Assembly: GCA_902168115.1 (NCBI GenBank)
Contig: CABHPB010000050.1
Coordinates: forward strand, 1 to 64,000
Length of the DNA stretch: 64,000 nt
Reading direction: 5' to 3'
Origin: an uncultured Methylopila sp.
Lineage (GTDB): Bacteria; Pseudomonadota; Alphaproteobacteria; Rhizobiales; Methylopilaceae
Below, in pieces: positions 63,795 to 64,000 of this stretch (the stretch's first letter is position 1; every line of letters begins with the position of its first letter). The translations under genes and the position numbers were made by a program. The notes below the pieces were generated by a model. The model saw nothing but the letters and a program-made list of their open reading frames with translations, searched no databases and had not been told where the DNA came from.

Positions 63795-64000
63795 TCAGCT
63801 GTGGTAGGCGCGCTCGCCGTGCGAGATCAGGTCGAGACCCTCGCGCTCCGCCTCTTCGGCGACGCGCAGACCGAGGAGGACGTCGACGATCTTGAAGAGG
63901 ATCAGGCTGCCGATGCCGGTCCACGCGACGGTGACAGCGACGGCCTTGATCTGGGTCAGCACCTGGCCGGCCATGTTGTAGTCGGCGACGCCGACGCCGC
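63795..64000 (-). CDS. amtB: Ammonium transporter, C-terminal part only
   Basis: The last 68 codons are present; the rest lies beyond the window. The readable end GVGVADYNMAGQVLTQIKAV, AVTVAWTGIGSLILFKIVDV and the tail LLGLRVAEEAEREGLDLISH matches the last membrane helix and cytoplasmic C-terminus of Amt/MEP transporters, including GLD and the GERAYHS ending common in alphaproteobacteria. Conducts ammonium uptake; activity is usually gated by GlnK. Confidence 0.93.
   Translation of the reverse strand, partial: GVGVADYNMAGQVLTQIKAVAVTVAWTGIGSLILFKIVDVLLGLRVAEEAEREGLDLISHGERAYHS

Noticed and set aside
1-64000. CRISPR arrays, insertion sequences, prophage
   Set aside because: No regularly spaced repeats, transposase, integrase or phage structural genes were seen. 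The lysin-like gene stands alone.

Overview
The window is GC-rich, tightly packed bacterial chromosome from an alphaproteobacterium, most likely of the order Hyphomicrobiales (Rhizobiales). The clues are the holA/parB/parA/rsmG/mnmG/mnmE cluster with perfect parS sites, a CtrA-type box, the sdhCDAB order, cell-cycle style intergenic palindromes, and two genes of the ethylmalonyl-CoA pathway (ccr and mesaconyl-CoA hydratase). That pathway assimilates acetyl-CoA in many serine-cycle methylotrophs and related bacteria. I cannot name the genus. The first 33 bases are not genomic: they match an Illumina Nextera read-1 transposase adapter, so genomic sequence starts at base 34.

Layout. 34-12456: a complete-looking type II secretion system (T2SS) in two divergent operons, gspE-L-M-(N-like, cut by the adapter) on the minus strand and gspD-O-F-G-H-I-J-K on the plus strand. 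A secreted HbpS/GlcG-like protein gene and a 0.7 kb AT-rich regulatory region with a CtrA-like box lie between them. 12700-14423: tRNA-Arg(ACG) and an orphan histidine kinase. 14523-18306: rpmH (with a promoter and a terminator-like leader hairpin), rnpA, yidC, a small membrane protein and engB. 18418-19623: cupin, DUF1801 and GlsB-type small proteins. 19823-21974: ccr, an unknown gene and panD in one tight operon. 22005-23761: two small membrane proteins and holA. 24147-26129: a three-module peptidoglycan-hydrolase-like protein placed between holA and parB. 26382-32037: parB, parA, rsmG, mnmG, mnmE, with two parS sites, which points to an origin-proximal location.

32075-41770: a YyaL-type DUF255 protein, an L,D-transpeptidase, a TetR regulator with a perfect operator palindrome, an AbrB-family membrane protein, rlmN, rplS, trmD, a GNAT acetyltransferase and a low-GC 79-aa orphan. 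41871-44557: dapD, dapE, a MAPEG protein and a 56-aa conserved-looking small protein. 44654-48319: sdhC-sdhD-sdhA-(75-aa coiled coil)-sdhB. 48584-53156: TetR, mesaconyl-CoA hydratase, small proteins, an SH3-domain protein and asd. 53343-57882: deoB, upp and metW, two small exported proteins, and a Ca2+/H+ antiporter. 57964-64000: xthA, lolA, a signal-peptidase-like protein lacking both catalytic residues, ftsK, and the end of an ammonium transporter gene.

How it fits together: most of the window is housekeeping (translation, tRNA modification, chromosome partition, lysine/methionine precursors, TCA cycle). The T2SS is the main accessory machine. dapD, dapE and asd all feed diaminopimelate and lysine synthesis; ccr and mesaconyl-CoA hydratase are two steps of the same carbon pathway about 30 kb apart. 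I saw no CRISPR array, insertion sequence, integrase or rRNA.
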